Source: Arenibacter antarcticus (GTDB lineage: Bacteria; Bacteroidota; Bacteroidia; Flavobacteriales; Flavobacteriaceae). From it: a stretch of 64,000 bases of DNA. The notes under the pieces were generated by a model. That model was not told the origin of the DNA. It saw only the letters and a list, made by a program, of their open reading frames with translations, and did not search any database. The stretch lies in NCBI RefSeq assembly GCF_041320605.1, contig NZ_CP166679.1:1178001-1242000 (forward strand), written 5' to 3'. A program made the translations under genes and the position numbers. Shown piece after piece: positions 18,069 through 26,631 of the stretch (positions are counted from its first letter, which is position 1; each line of letters starts with the position of its first letter).

Positions 18069-20420
18069 TTAGATTTTTGTGTTTATTATAATTTTATTTT
18101 CCTTCTGGTCCCTTATTACGGTAAGGTTTAATTTTCCCATCCAATTATAGGTTTGGTACGCTTTCATAAGATCTGCGACCGTATCTATTTGGTGTCCTTC
18201 TGCTAGAACAATGACATCTCCTTGCTGTAATTCCGAATTTCCAGCGACGGATTCCCCTTCAATGGATACTAATAAAACACCTGCCGTCTTGTTTAATCCA
18301 GATGCCGACCGTTCTGCCATGGTGGTGATATTTTTAATTTTAGCACCCAACCAATCGAATATTGCTTCCTTATCACTGTCTTCCCCGAAAAATAGCTGAG
18401 GGTTCTCTGGAATTTTTGCAAGCGACTTCAGTTTTTCATTAGTAACTCCAAACTGATCCATTTCAAAATTCTTGAATCCAATTTTCAATGCATGGGAACC
18501 TTCTTTAACCTTATAATTTCCGGCTTCTGCATTTAGGAATTGAACCTCACCATACATACTATTTTGATCGACTCCCTTATTTTGAGCATATAACAAGCTT
18601 TCTTCATCCGGAAAAAAGTTAAAGTCTATCTCTTTACCCCATGCATCCAAGCGAATATCCTTATGCTGAGTGAAAACGATATTGTGCTTAAATACATCTT
18701 CACTATTCTTAAACCATACATGAGGATGAAATCCGTTGTTCAACATGATGTTATTTTCTACGGTACGATAAAATCCTTCCCGTAATTTAATACCTCCGTT
18801 TAAACAGAGATTGTTATAGATATGATAATTGGAAGAACCGTCATCCAAGTCTATATCCCATCCATGATCACAGCGGAATCTATTATTTCTAATAATCGTA
18901 GTCTTGATGGCGTCCCATTTTGGCAACTCTGGATTATCGGTCACAATTTGATTCATCGTATTCCGATTAGGGTGCCAAAAGCGGTCTCTACCCCAAGAAT
19001 TAAATGCCCCGTGATCTCCAGATTCCAATACAGTATTAAAAACATCGTTGTACTCAAGTATGTGTCCGCCCCAAGTACCGTCCCCAATATTTATCCCCGC
19101 TCTAGGAACATCATAAATACTGTTATGACTTACGGTTATATCCATGGCCATGGCAATTTGCACACCCGCCGTTTGTTTCTCTACTCTTCCCGTACGATGA
19201 ATCAGATTATTATCTACAACAGAATTACTGGGATAGGTATTGTTTTTTGGTCCTTTAACGGTGTCCATTTCTGCTACGGGAACAAATTTTCCATACTGAA
19301 ATGAAGGTGACCGCACCGCTTCGGGACTTCCTACGAAACTAATGCCCGATGCCCCCACGTTATGAATATGGTTTTCGGATAGGGTTACTTCCCTATTAAA
19401 ATTACTTACAAAGATGGCATTCCCCCCCAGGTTGGTCAGTTCACAATTCTGAACACTTACATTATGTGTCCCTTCCAAAAAAATGGCGCCACCTCTATAG
19501 ATGGTCCAATCGCTTCTAAGCAAAGGTTCATAATCTTCCATAATTGTACGTTGAGCATGTTCAAAGCGTATTCCACTTATTTGAATATCACGCACCGGAT
19601 TTTCCTCAACGCCCACTATCTCTAATAAATGCTTTTGTTGAACTCCTTCCATTAGGGCATTGGTAATAGTGTTTCCCTCTTTGGGCCAATAAAACAACTT
19701 ATAGTCTTTATCTAAATACCACTCCCCTGGAACGTCTAATTCTTCAAATACATTCTCAACCATGCGATACTTATTGTGCATATCTGAAGGACGGTTATTC
19801 TGATGTCCACCAGACAATATAAGTTTGCCATTTTCATCAACCCCTCTAGAAACGTAATGGAATCCACCCCACTCCCCACTATGCATCGCATGAATTATGG
19901 CTCCTTCAGGATTTGCCCAAGTATTTATTCTTTCTGGAGATATGGCATCGGCAGCATGACCTTGCCAGTGCCCTCCATTCTCATCATAATTGGGGTAACG
20001 GGCCAATATTTGCTGTTTTCCATCAACAAAAAGCTGATCAAACTTATCCTCTTTTTGTAATTGTGCTACCCATATATTATCGTTGTACTTTTCCCATTTA
20101 GGGGTAAGCACTTTAGAACCTTTAATTATAGTCTTATCTGCACCTTTGCCAACTATTTTTAAAGGTCCGTGTTCTGGTTGAATCCTAATTGGGGAACTTA
20201 ACCGATACTCCCCTTCCATTAAGTGTAGTGTCAATGTATTTTGAACCCCTTCACTTCTCAATTGAACTACGGCATTAAGTCCTTCATCAAGAGCGTTAAA
20301 ACCCAGTTCTCCATCTTTAGATTCTTTCCCATTGGCCGTTATATAAATATCGGATACCGATGGGGAACACCCTATTAAGCATAAGGCTATCACTAAAATA
20401 AATGGCACTGTTTTTTTCAT
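18069..20420 (-). CDS. GH141-like right-handed beta-helix protein with C-terminal PDZ domain (probable fucosidase-type lipoprotein)
   Basis: 783 residues with lipobox CLIGC (Cys18). Residues about 25-690 form a parallel beta-helix enzyme: an entry segment ITANGKESKDGELGF, the GEYRLSSPIRI coil, FDQLFVDGKQQILARYPNYD, then repeated coils rich in isolated Asn such as ISGIRFEHAQRT, VQNCELTNLGGNAI and ENHIHNVGASGISF. This arrangement resembles GH141, where alpha-L-fucosidase and xylanase activities are known. Residues about 695-783 read as a PDZ domain (GVLLVSIEGESVAGN, LQQGDVIVLAEGHQI, KLNLTVIRDQ). The family call is by pattern only; a plain polysaccharide lyase-like beta-helix is the alternative. 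Lies between a sulfatase and a GH29 gene in the same operon. Confidence 0.68.
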   Translation of the reverse strand: MKKTVPFILVIALCLIGCSPSVSDIYITANGKESKDGELGFNALDEGLNAVVQLRSEGVQNTLTLHLMEGEYRLSSPIRIQPEHGPLKIVGKGADKTIIKGSKVLTPKWEKYNDNIWVAQLQKEDKFDQLFVDGKQQILARYPNYDENGGHWQGHAADAISPERINTWANPEGAIIHAMHSGEWGGFHYVSRGVDENGKLILSGGHQNNRPSDMHNKYRMVENVFEELDVPGEWYLDKDYKLFYWPKEGNTITNALMEGVQQKHLLEIVGVEENPVRDIQISGIRFEHAQRTIMEDYEPLLRSDWTIYRGGAIFLEGTHNVSVQNCELTNLGGNAIFVSNFNREVTLSENHIHNVGASGISFVGSPEAVRSPSFQYGKFVPVAEMDTVKGPKNNTYPSNSVVDNNLIHRTGRVEKQTAGVQIAMAMDITVSHNSIYDVPRAGINIGDGTWGGHILEYNDVFNTVLESGDHGAFNSWGRDRFWHPNRNTMNQIVTDNPELPKWDAIKTTIIRNNRFRCDHGWDIDLDDGSSNYHIYNNLCLNGGIKLREGFYRTVENNIMLNNGFHPHVWFKNSEDVFKHNIVFTQHKDIRLDAWGKEIDFNFFPDEESLLYAQNKGVDQNSMYGEVQFLNAEAGNYKVKEGSHALKIGFKNFEMDQFGVTNEKLKSLAKIPENPQLFFGEDSDKEAIFDWLGAKIKNITTMAERSASGLNKTAGVLLVSIEGESVAGNSELQQGDVIVLAEGHQIDTVADLMKAYQTYNWMGKLNLTVIRDQKENKIIINTKI

Positions 20421-20496
20421 TTCTATTATAAAAGTTTCTTACCTAAATTCTCACTAGTCGATACTAGGCTCACAACTATATGCGATTTCGACAACG

Positions 20497-20593
20497 CCTG
20501 CCTATCGGCAGGTAAACTAAATCATCATCAAAACCTAATGGCGGAGCGGGGCCGAAGCCACATCTCACTACTCAATACTTTGTACTCAATACT
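20497..20593 (-). repeat. Second copy of the stop-codon-linked intergenic repeat
   Basis: On the minus strand it begins 4 nt past the TGA of the GH29 gene with TATTGAGTACAAAGTATTGAG, continues with AGATGTGGCTTC, has an extra CCCCGCTCCGCC segment, and ends with CCTGCCGATAGGCAGG (20497-20512). The order and orientation match the copy at 16402-16468; the two differ mainly by the middle insertion. Confidence 0.7.
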
Positions 20594-20597
20594 ATTT

Positions 20598-22853
20598 TCA
20601 ATCTACCAAAAAATCGACCTCCGCGATAGCTGCAACTTTACTACCACCTGCAATTTCTTTGGACTCCACTCTAATATATCGAGTACTTATAGCCGATTTA
20701 AAGTCATGCTTTCTGGTCACCGGATCGTTAATCAGGTTTCCAAATTCAAAATCCTCCACCGTTTTCCAAGATTTCCCATCAGCACTAGATAGTATCCGAC
20801 CCTGTTGAATCATCCCTTCCGAAGACTCCGTCTGTGGGGTATAAGTAAATCCTTTTAGTGAATACTCCTCTCCCAAATCGATATTGATATAATGTGGGGC
20901 TCCCTTATCACCGGAACTCCAGAAAGTGGCCGGATCGCCATCAAAGGCCTTTTCTGCTGTTTGTTCACCGATATAGCTATCCTCACCCAAGGATTTCCAA
21001 TCCTTTTTGATAATCCCGAATTCGGTATTGGCAACACTGCCCATTTCTTCCTTAATCTGGGACACTGCTTTTATCTCTCCTGAGGGAAATAAAAACTTTT
21101 CTGTATAGATAGGGGAATCTGCTGTTGGATTGGATCCATCCTTGGTATACCTAATGGTATACTCCCCATTTAAATTTCCGCTAATATCCTGACCATGGGG
21201 CTTCCATCCAAAATCTTCCTTTTTAGGGAAAATGCTTACCATTCCATCTACATTTCTTTCGATTGTAAGTTGTGGGGGGCGTGTATTATAATAATAGGCC
21301 CCGATATTGGAAATGGCTGGATACCACCTAGATTGCAACAACCTCACCCTTAATTTATTGGTGGTCACTTCAGGGAATCGCAATATTCTCTTATACCCAA
21401 TATTAGTGGATACCGCTATTTCTTTCCATTCATTGTTAATCCAAGCATCCAAAGCATGATTTTCTACCCTTTCCCCATGTGTTGCTATAGCCTCCTGTAA
21501 TACAAATCTATTTAGAGTAATGGGATTCCTTGTGCTTATGATAATTTCACTATTCTCCTTGTCGAACACCTCAAAGCTGTCCGTATCCGTATCTAGGACC
21601 ATCTTGGGGCCATCAGCGCCTGCCAATAAATTATCCGTATAGGTTTCCTTTATCCGCTGCCCTACTTCTTCCAGAACTCGAACATCTTCTGGAGAAAATC
21701 TCCCCTCTCTGTTCGGAGGAATATTTAATAGGAACGTAGTATTACCACCTACAGATCTTTCGTAAATATCAAAAACATCGTCTGTGCTACGCACCTTTTG
21801 ATCGGTATCGTCCCTATAAAACCAACCTTCTCTGATGGAAGTATTGATTTCAGCTTGTTGATAATGCAAAAACTTGCCTTCATACAGTTTTTCACGGCTT
21901 CCTATATCTTCAGCGGTTATGTCATCAAATCTGTTCAGGTTAGCTGGATCCTCTAAGTACGGAATTACATTCCACTCCGTATCCCTTGTATCCCCAGCTT
22001 CATTACCGCACCATCGGATATCTTCTTTACCGAAAATTACCGTTTCTGGCGCCAACGTCCTTATCAATTTTTTCCAAGCCAAATAGTTATAAGTCTGTCC
22101 CCCCTTGCGTTTCGGGTGAGCACCATCAAACCACACTTCGTGGATTGGGCCGTATTCGGTTAACAGCTCAAAAAGCTGATTTAAGAAGTATTCGTTATAA
22201 TCGTCTACCTTAAAATTAAAGGTGGTCTTATTTTCAAAAGGCCTTCCTTCAACCGTTCTTGGAATGGTGCGTTCGGTATACTCACTTAAGTTCCCATAAA
22301 GGCCTTCCTCATTTTCTATCTGGTACAAATCTGCTGGAGACAGATACACCCCTAGTTTAAGACCGTACTTTTCGCATGATTCCGAAAGCTCTTTTAACAC
22401 ATCACCCTTTCCGTCTTTAAATGGAGTGGACATTATTCCGTGTTCGGTATATCTACTTTGCCACAGTACAAATCCGTCATGGTGCTTTACCGTAAGGATT
22501 ACTTTTTTCATTCCCGCATCACTCATAGCCTTACACCATTGATCCGTGTCCAAATTCTGAAGGTCGAATACCGTAGGATCTTCCATCCCATTTCCCCATT
22601 CCATTCTAGTAAAAGTATTAGGTCCAAAATGGATAAACGCGATAAATTCGTTTTTTAAGGCCTCATACTGGTTAGACGTAGGAACTACATGCGCCGCTTT
22701 TAAAATGATGGAGTCCTTGGTATCCGTATCCTTTACGGGAATGGTATTGGAAACAGGCATAATCAAAGCATCAAACTTTGGTTTTTGGGAACAAGCCGTT
22801 AAAAAAACTGCTATAGCTAAAAATTGAAATACTTTATTCATTTTATTATTCAT
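20598..22853 (-). CDS. Alpha-L-fucosidase, GH29, with C-terminal F5/8 type C (discoidin) domain
   Basis: 751 residues with lipobox FLTAC (Cys21). The GH29 catalytic domain (about 60-400) has FIAFIHFGPNTFTRMEWGNG, TVKHHDGFVLWQSRYTEHG and EVWFDGAHP, with predicted nucleophile Asp243, and NTTFLLNIPPNREGRF at its end. About residues 510-600 look like a chitobiase-C-terminal-like beta-sandwich (YTIRYTKDGSNPTADSPIYT). About residues 610-751 form an F5/8 type C/CBM32-like domain (AFDGDPATFWSSGDKGAPHY). This layout is common for fucosidases that act on branched or surface-displayed glycans. It is predicted to be lipid-anchored. A repeat element follows the stop codon directly. Confidence 0.92.
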   Translation of the reverse strand: MNNKMNKVFQFLAIAVFLTACSQKPKFDALIMPVSNTIPVKDTDTKDSIILKAAHVVPTSNQYEALKNEFIAFIHFGPNTFTRMEWGNGMEDPTVFDLQNLDTDQWCKAMSDAGMKKVILTVKHHDGFVLWQSRYTEHGIMSTPFKDGKGDVLKELSESCEKYGLKLGVYLSPADLYQIENEEGLYGNLSEYTERTIPRTVEGRPFENKTTFNFKVDDYNEYFLNQLFELLTEYGPIHEVWFDGAHPKRKGGQTYNYLAWKKLIRTLAPETVIFGKEDIRWCGNEAGDTRDTEWNVIPYLEDPANLNRFDDITAEDIGSREKLYEGKFLHYQQAEINTSIREGWFYRDDTDQKVRSTDDVFDIYERSVGGNTTFLLNIPPNREGRFSPEDVRVLEEVGQRIKETYTDNLLAGADGPKMVLDTDTDSFEVFDKENSEIIISTRNPITLNRFVLQEAIATHGERVENHALDAWINNEWKEIAVSTNIGYKRILRFPEVTTNKLRVRLLQSRWYPAISNIGAYYYNTRPPQLTIERNVDGMVSIFPKKEDFGWKPHGQDISGNLNGEYTIRYTKDGSNPTADSPIYTEKFLFPSGEIKAVSQIKEEMGSVANTEFGIIKKDWKSLGEDSYIGEQTAEKAFDGDPATFWSSGDKGAPHYINIDLGEEYSLKGFTYTPQTESSEGMIQQGRILSSADGKSWKTVEDFEFGNLINDPVTRKHDFKSAISTRYIRVESKEIAGGSKVAAIAEVDFLVD

Positions 22854-22876
22854 TCACTTTTGTTACTAATCAATTT

Positions 22877-22916
22877 CCTCAGGGTAAGCTCAAAAGGCAA
22901 TGGACGGAAAATTCCG
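22877..22916. repeat. Dispersed intergenic repeat CTCAGGGTAAGC-N12-GGACGGAAA, copy 1
   Basis: CCTCAGGGTAAGC is followed after exactly 12 nt by GGACGGAAA and a short inverted CGGAAAATTCCGG. The same two blocks with the same 12-nt spacing recur at 53107-53140 in an unrelated operon. Located upstream of the GH29 start. Confidence 0.6.
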
Positions 22917-23050
22917 GATTGCTCAGGAATAGGAACTATTGGTAATTGGCTTTACGATTAGGTTGTTAATAATCGTCTAATTTGCCCATCTAAAAATTAC
23001 CGCTTTTTCAAATTGACAAATTAGCACATTGATATATTAGCACACTAAAC

Positions 23051-23827
23051 CTATCCATTCAGCTTTATATATCCTCCATCAATTGGGAAATCGGTTCCCG
23101 TTATAAAGGAAGCCTCATCCGAACACAGATACAATGCTAGATTAGCAACTTCTTCTGGTTTCCCCATTCTACCAATAGGCTGTGTTTTAGAAAGTTTTTC
23201 AAACATCTCTGCTTCCTTTCCTGGATAGTTCTTACCTATAAATCCGTCAACAAAGGGGGTATGGATTCTTGCTGGAGAAATACTGTTACAACGGATTCCC
23301 TGATCCAAATAGTCCTTTGCTACAGAAAGCGTCATAGTCATCACCGCACCTTTGGACATGGAATAGGCAAACCGGTCCGATATTCCTACCGAAGAAGCAA
23401 TGGAGGCCATATTGACTATTACGCCACCTTTTTCTTTCATTTTTCCTATTACCGCGTGCATACAATTATACACTCCTTTAATATTTACATTGTAGATCCG
23501 GTCCATATCGGCTACAGCCGTCCCTTCCAAGTTCCCAACATGGGCAATACCAGCATTGTTCACAAGGATGTCTATATATTGTTTTTCGGCGATGGTTGCC
23601 ACAATTTGAGCTACTTGCTCCGTATTGGAGACATCACAGGAGTGAAAAGTAGCTTTACCTCCCGCAGCAGAAATTTCCGCTACCGTTCTATCTCCGTTTT
23701 CCGCATTAAATTCCAATATATGCACTTGCGCCCCTTGGGCCGCAAATTTTTTGGAAATGGCTTCTCCAATACCACTGGCCCCGCCAGTAACAATTGCTGT
23801 TTTATTCTTTAAACTAAAAAGTGTCAT
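23051..23827 (-). CDS. SDR-family dehydrogenase, probable 2-keto-3-deoxy-L-fuconate dehydrogenase
   Basis: 258 residues, classical SDR: TGGASGIGEA near residue 14, NNAG at 90-93, ASIAS with the catalytic Ser, and an intact Y155-S-M-S-K159 catalytic pair. The C-terminus GTDFPIDGGYIKLNG is typical. It directly follows the fuconate dehydratase gene (41 bp gap) and is its natural partner: dehydratase product 2-keto-3-deoxy-L-fuconate is oxidised at C4 to the 2,4-diketo acid, which the FAH-family enzyme at 15480-16337 can cleave. The assignment rests on operon order, because SDR sequences alone do not define substrate. Confidence 0.78.
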   Translation of the reverse strand: MTLFSLKNKTAIVTGGASGIGEAISKKFAAQGAQVHILEFNAENGDRTVAEISAAGGKATFHSCDVSNTEQVAQIVATIAEKQYIDILVNNAGIAHVGNLEGTAVADMDRIYNVNIKGVYNCMHAVIGKMKEKGGVIVNMASIASSVGISDRFAYSMSKGAVMTMTLSVAKDYLDQGIRCNSISPARIHTPFVDGFIGKNYPGKEAEMFEKLSKTQPIGRMGKPEEVANLALYLCSDEASFITGTDFPIDGGYIKLNG

Positions 23828-23867
23828 GTTCTTGTTCAGATTAATATTCTATTATAAATCCTTTTTT

Positions 23868-25199
23868 TTATTGCTTTGATTTTTCGGCCGCATCCTGCTG
23901 CCAAATAATACCATTTGGAAAACTGTAATCCTCCAAGGATTGCTCCTTCATGGTAATACTATATCCAGGCATGGAAGGAGGCATATAGGCCCCGTTCTTA
24001 ATCACCACTGGGTCGTAAAAATGCTCGTGCAAATGATCTACATACTCAATTATTCTATCCTCCATGGTTCCACTAATCGCAATAAAATCGATCATAGAAA
24101 GGTGCTGAACATATTCACATAATCCTACCCCACCTGCATGTGGACAAACAGGGATATTAAATTTAGCCGCCATTAAAAGGATGGCCAAAATTTCATTTAC
24201 GCCACCAACCCTACAACTATCAATTTGGCAGATACCAATGGCATCGGCCTGCATTAATTGCTTAAACATCACCCTGTTCTGGCAGTGCTCACCGGTAGCT
24301 ACTTTTATTGGGTGGACCGCCTTTGCTATTTTAGCGTGACCCAAAATATCATCGGGACTAGTAGGCTCTTCAATCCACCATGGCTCAAACTTCTTAAGTG
24401 CTGCCATATTGGTTATCGCCTCGTCCACATCCCATTTCTGATTGGCATCCATCATCAATTTTAGATCTGATCCAATTTCTTCCCGGATAATAGCTGCGCG
24501 TCGCATATCGTCTTGTAAATCAGAACCTACCTTAATTTTCATATGCTTAAATCCAGCTTCTTTTGCCTCCCTACAGAGGCGCCTCATCTTATCATCCGAG
24601 TAACCCAACCATCCAGCAGAAGTCGTATAGGCAGGATAACCATTTTTAAGCAAATAGTCTATTCTTTCCTGCTTCCCAGCCTCTTTTACCTTCAAAAGCT
24701 GCAGGGCCTCATCAGGTGTAATAGCATCTGTAATATACGTGAAATCGATACAGGACACCAACTCCTCTGGAGACATGTCCGCCAACAATTTCCATAGCGG
24801 TTTCTTTTCCATTTTAGCGTATAGATCCCAAACTGCATTTACAACGGCACCAGTGGCAAGATGGATCACCCCTTTCTCCGGGCCTAACCACCTCAACTGA
24901 CTGTCTCCGGTAATCATCTTCCAGAAAGCTCCCATGTTCTGGATAAAGCTTTCCATAGATTTTCCTTTCACCAAAGGAGCAAGGGAGTGGATCGCCGCTG
25001 CACAAAGTTCATTGCCCCTACCTATAGTAAAGGTAAGCCCATGACCTTCCAAACCGTCTGGATGGTCCGTTTTCAAAATAACATAGGCCGCGGAATAATC
25101 CGGATCAGGATTCATTGCATCCGAACCATCTAAGGATTTACTAGTAGGGAATCGGACATCTTTTACTAAAACATCCGTGATTATGGTTTTACTACTCAT
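23868..25199 (-). CDS. L-fuconate dehydratase (enolase superfamily)
   Basis: 443 residues from the ATG at 25199, the start at which similarity to fuconate dehydratases begins (TDVLVKDVRFPTSKSLDGSDAMNP). A longer in-frame extension upstream (20 residues, Cys-rich, overlapping the predicted promoter) is not credible. The catalytic elements are visible: Lys221-x-Lys223 in HMKIKVG, metal ligands Asp251 (MMDANQKW), Glu277 (WWIEEPT) and Glu304 (ATGEHCQ), and base His354 (CPHAGGVGL). It converts L-fuconate to 2-keto-3-deoxy-L-fuconate. It is first in the long minus-strand operon and is preceded by a TTG-N20-TAATTTTG promoter with a candidate AraC box. Confidence 0.92.
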   Translation of the reverse strand: MSSKTIITDVLVKDVRFPTSKSLDGSDAMNPDPDYSAAYVILKTDHPDGLEGHGLTFTIGRGNELCAAAIHSLAPLVKGKSMESFIQNMGAFWKMITGDSQLRWLGPEKGVIHLATGAVVNAVWDLYAKMEKKPLWKLLADMSPEELVSCIDFTYITDAITPDEALQLLKVKEAGKQERIDYLLKNGYPAYTTSAGWLGYSDDKMRRLCREAKEAGFKHMKIKVGSDLQDDMRRAAIIREEIGSDLKLMMDANQKWDVDEAITNMAALKKFEPWWIEEPTSPDDILGHAKIAKAVHPIKVATGEHCQNRVMFKQLMQADAIGICQIDSCRVGGVNEILAILLMAAKFNIPVCPHAGGVGLCEYVQHLSMIDFIAISGTMEDRIIEYVDHLHEHFYDPVVIKNGAYMPPSMPGYSITMKEQSLEDYSFPNGIIWQQDAAEKSKQ

Positions 25200-25219
25200 T
25201 GCATAATGTATTAGACAAA

Positions 25220-25285
25220 CAAAATTAAAACTAACCCTACAACATCTCAACCACCACAAGTCTCATTTCTGATACTTTTTTGACC
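25220..25285 (-). promoter_or_regulatory. Promoter of the fucose/fucan operon with candidate AraC-family box
   Basis: On the minus strand: box GGTCAAAAAAGTATC (25285-25271) followed by AGAAATG; the G of GTATC is 25 nt before TTG (25250-25248), which is 20 nt before the -7 element TAATTTTG (25227-25220, perfect TAnnTTTG). The ATG at 25199 would leave a leader of about 14 nt. The same spacing is found at 26247-26313 and 31817-31883. Confidence 0.7.
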
Positions 25286-25296
25286 TTTTTATAGTT

Positions 25297-26169
25297 CTAA
25301 TCCTGTTTTTGAGTATGAAGTTTAATATAAGCAGAAGGAGACATGCCCATTATTGATTTAAAATGTCGGTTAAAATTGGAAATATTATTAAATCCCGATT
25401 CATAACAGACCGGGGTAATATTATCCCTATTCTCTATCAACAATTTACAGGCATACCCAATTCTTATTTCATTAAGGTAGCTCGTAAATGTCTTCCTGTG
25501 AATCCTTTTAAAGAACCTGCTAAAGGCCGAGGGATTCATCTTGGCTATTTCCGCCACATCCTTAGAGCCTATGGGTTGATTAAAGTTTTTGAAAATAAAT
25601 TCATAGATTTCATCCAAATTCTTATTATCCGTTTTATTAAACGAATTTAAAAACCCCGGACTGGATAATAATTGGTATTCCTCATGAATGGCGAGTAGCT
25701 GAAGAATTTCTAAAAGCCTTATCGTCTTGTTAAACGGGTCCAAAGTGAGCAGGCCCCTAATCTTCGTGAGTACAGTAGTATCTATACCTACAAATTTAAT
25801 TCCCTGGCTTGCTCTTTTTATCAATTGGGAAATGGATTTCATTTCCATAGTCTTTAAAAAATCCATCCCTAAAAAATCTTCCTTAAAATGGATGGCGATC
25901 GCCTCGGAAGACAATTCGGAATGGTCTTCAAAATAAACTTCATCATTGAGCCACATATGAGGCAGATTTTCACCTAGAAGCACCAATTCACCCTCCTCAA
26001 ACTTCTCAATTCCATCCCCTATAAATCGGGTTCCCGTACTTTTTACAATATACACTAATTCCAATTCTGGATGATAATGCCACACTTTTAAAAAATAGGG
26101 AAAACTGTTTTGGGTAACAGTGAAGGAACTATTTTGCAAACTGGTCCTATCAAGTAAATGTAGTTTCAT
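25297..26169 (-). CDS. AraC-family transcriptional regulator with N-terminal cupin domain
   Basis: 290 residues. The N-terminal half is a cupin sensor (VWHYHPELELVYIVKSTGTRFIGD, GELVLLGENLPHMW), and the C-terminal about 100 residues form the two helix-turn-helix motifs of AraC/XylS proteins (SKDVAEIAKMNPSAFSRFFKR and VCYESGFNNISNFNRHFKSIMGMSPSAYI). Cytoplasmic, presumably sensing a sugar or catabolic intermediate. It stands between the fuconate dehydratase operon and the divergently oriented susCD operon, and three promoters around it share a common box, so it is the obvious candidate regulator of the locus. A weaker GGTCAAAA site lies upstream of its own gene (about 26229-26236 on the minus strand). 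Confidence 0.88.
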   Translation of the reverse strand: MKLHLLDRTSLQNSSFTVTQNSFPYFLKVWHYHPELELVYIVKSTGTRFIGDGIEKFEEGELVLLGENLPHMWLNDEVYFEDHSELSSEAIAIHFKEDFLGMDFLKTMEMKSISQLIKRASQGIKFVGIDTTVLTKIRGLLTLDPFNKTIRLLEILQLLAIHEEYQLLSSPGFLNSFNKTDNKNLDEIYEFIFKNFNQPIGSKDVAEIAKMNPSAFSRFFKRIHRKTFTSYLNEIRIGYACKLLIENRDNITPVCYESGFNNISNFNRHFKSIMGMSPSAYIKLHTQKQD

Positions 26170-26631
26170 AATATGGTATAGATAAACAACTAAAACAATC
26201 TATTTTAGACTATAAATATACTCACTTTTGACCAATTTTACGACTTGGGCAAAAAAAGTATCGTAAATTGCTTGTTATTTGGTTGACTCATAAATAAATA
26301 CCAAATATATTCGAATATTCCTTTTTTTACAGATAACTACTTACACATAAAGGATACAGTTATAATCACTAATTAATTCCAAAAATCGAAACTGTATAAG
26401 GGCTATTTAAAAATGCTCTAAAAGAATTAGTAAGCTCTTGGGTATAAGGTTATCTGAATTTACAAAGGAATCACAACTAACTAAACTAACTTAATAAAAA
26501 CACTTATGAAAATGTATTGAAAAAGAGAAACATCAAAGGATTCACTTTCACAAATAATCTATTATTATTGGCGAATTCGCAGTTTAAGAAAGTGATGTAA
26601 AAAATTAGCCAACTAACAAAACACCAAAAAC
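26170..26631 (+). other. Intergenic region between araC-type gene and susC: promoter plus long structured leader
   Basis: No credible ORF. It holds the susC promoter (26247-26313) and then about 310 nt of leader. Inverted repeats in the leader: ATACAGTT (26354-26361) with AACTGTAT (26390-26397), and TCACTTTC (26542-26549) with GAAAGTGA (26588-26595) enclosing the palindrome GCGAATTCGC (26571-26580). TTTACGA (26237-26243) and TCGTAAA (26261-26267) flank the A-tract box. Confidence 0.6.
26247..26313 (+). promoter_or_regulatory. Promoter of susCD with candidate AraC-family box
   Basis: Box GGGCAAAAAAAGTATC (26247-26262), then TTG at 26283-26285 (25 nt after the G of GTATC), 20-nt spacer, and TATATTCG at 26306-26313 (one mismatch to TAnnTTTG). 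Same geometry as the promoter at 25220-25285. Transcription would start near 26320, about 310 nt before the susC ATG. Confidence 0.65.

Noticed and set aside
23020-23044. Short direct repeat ATTAGCACA, two copies 16 nt apart
   Set aside because: Too short and AT-rich to assign a function; no array and no spacer pattern of a CRISPR.
25200-25259. N-terminal extension of the fuconate dehydratase frame
   Set aside because: Cys-rich, not family-like, and overlaps the predicted -7/-33 elements.
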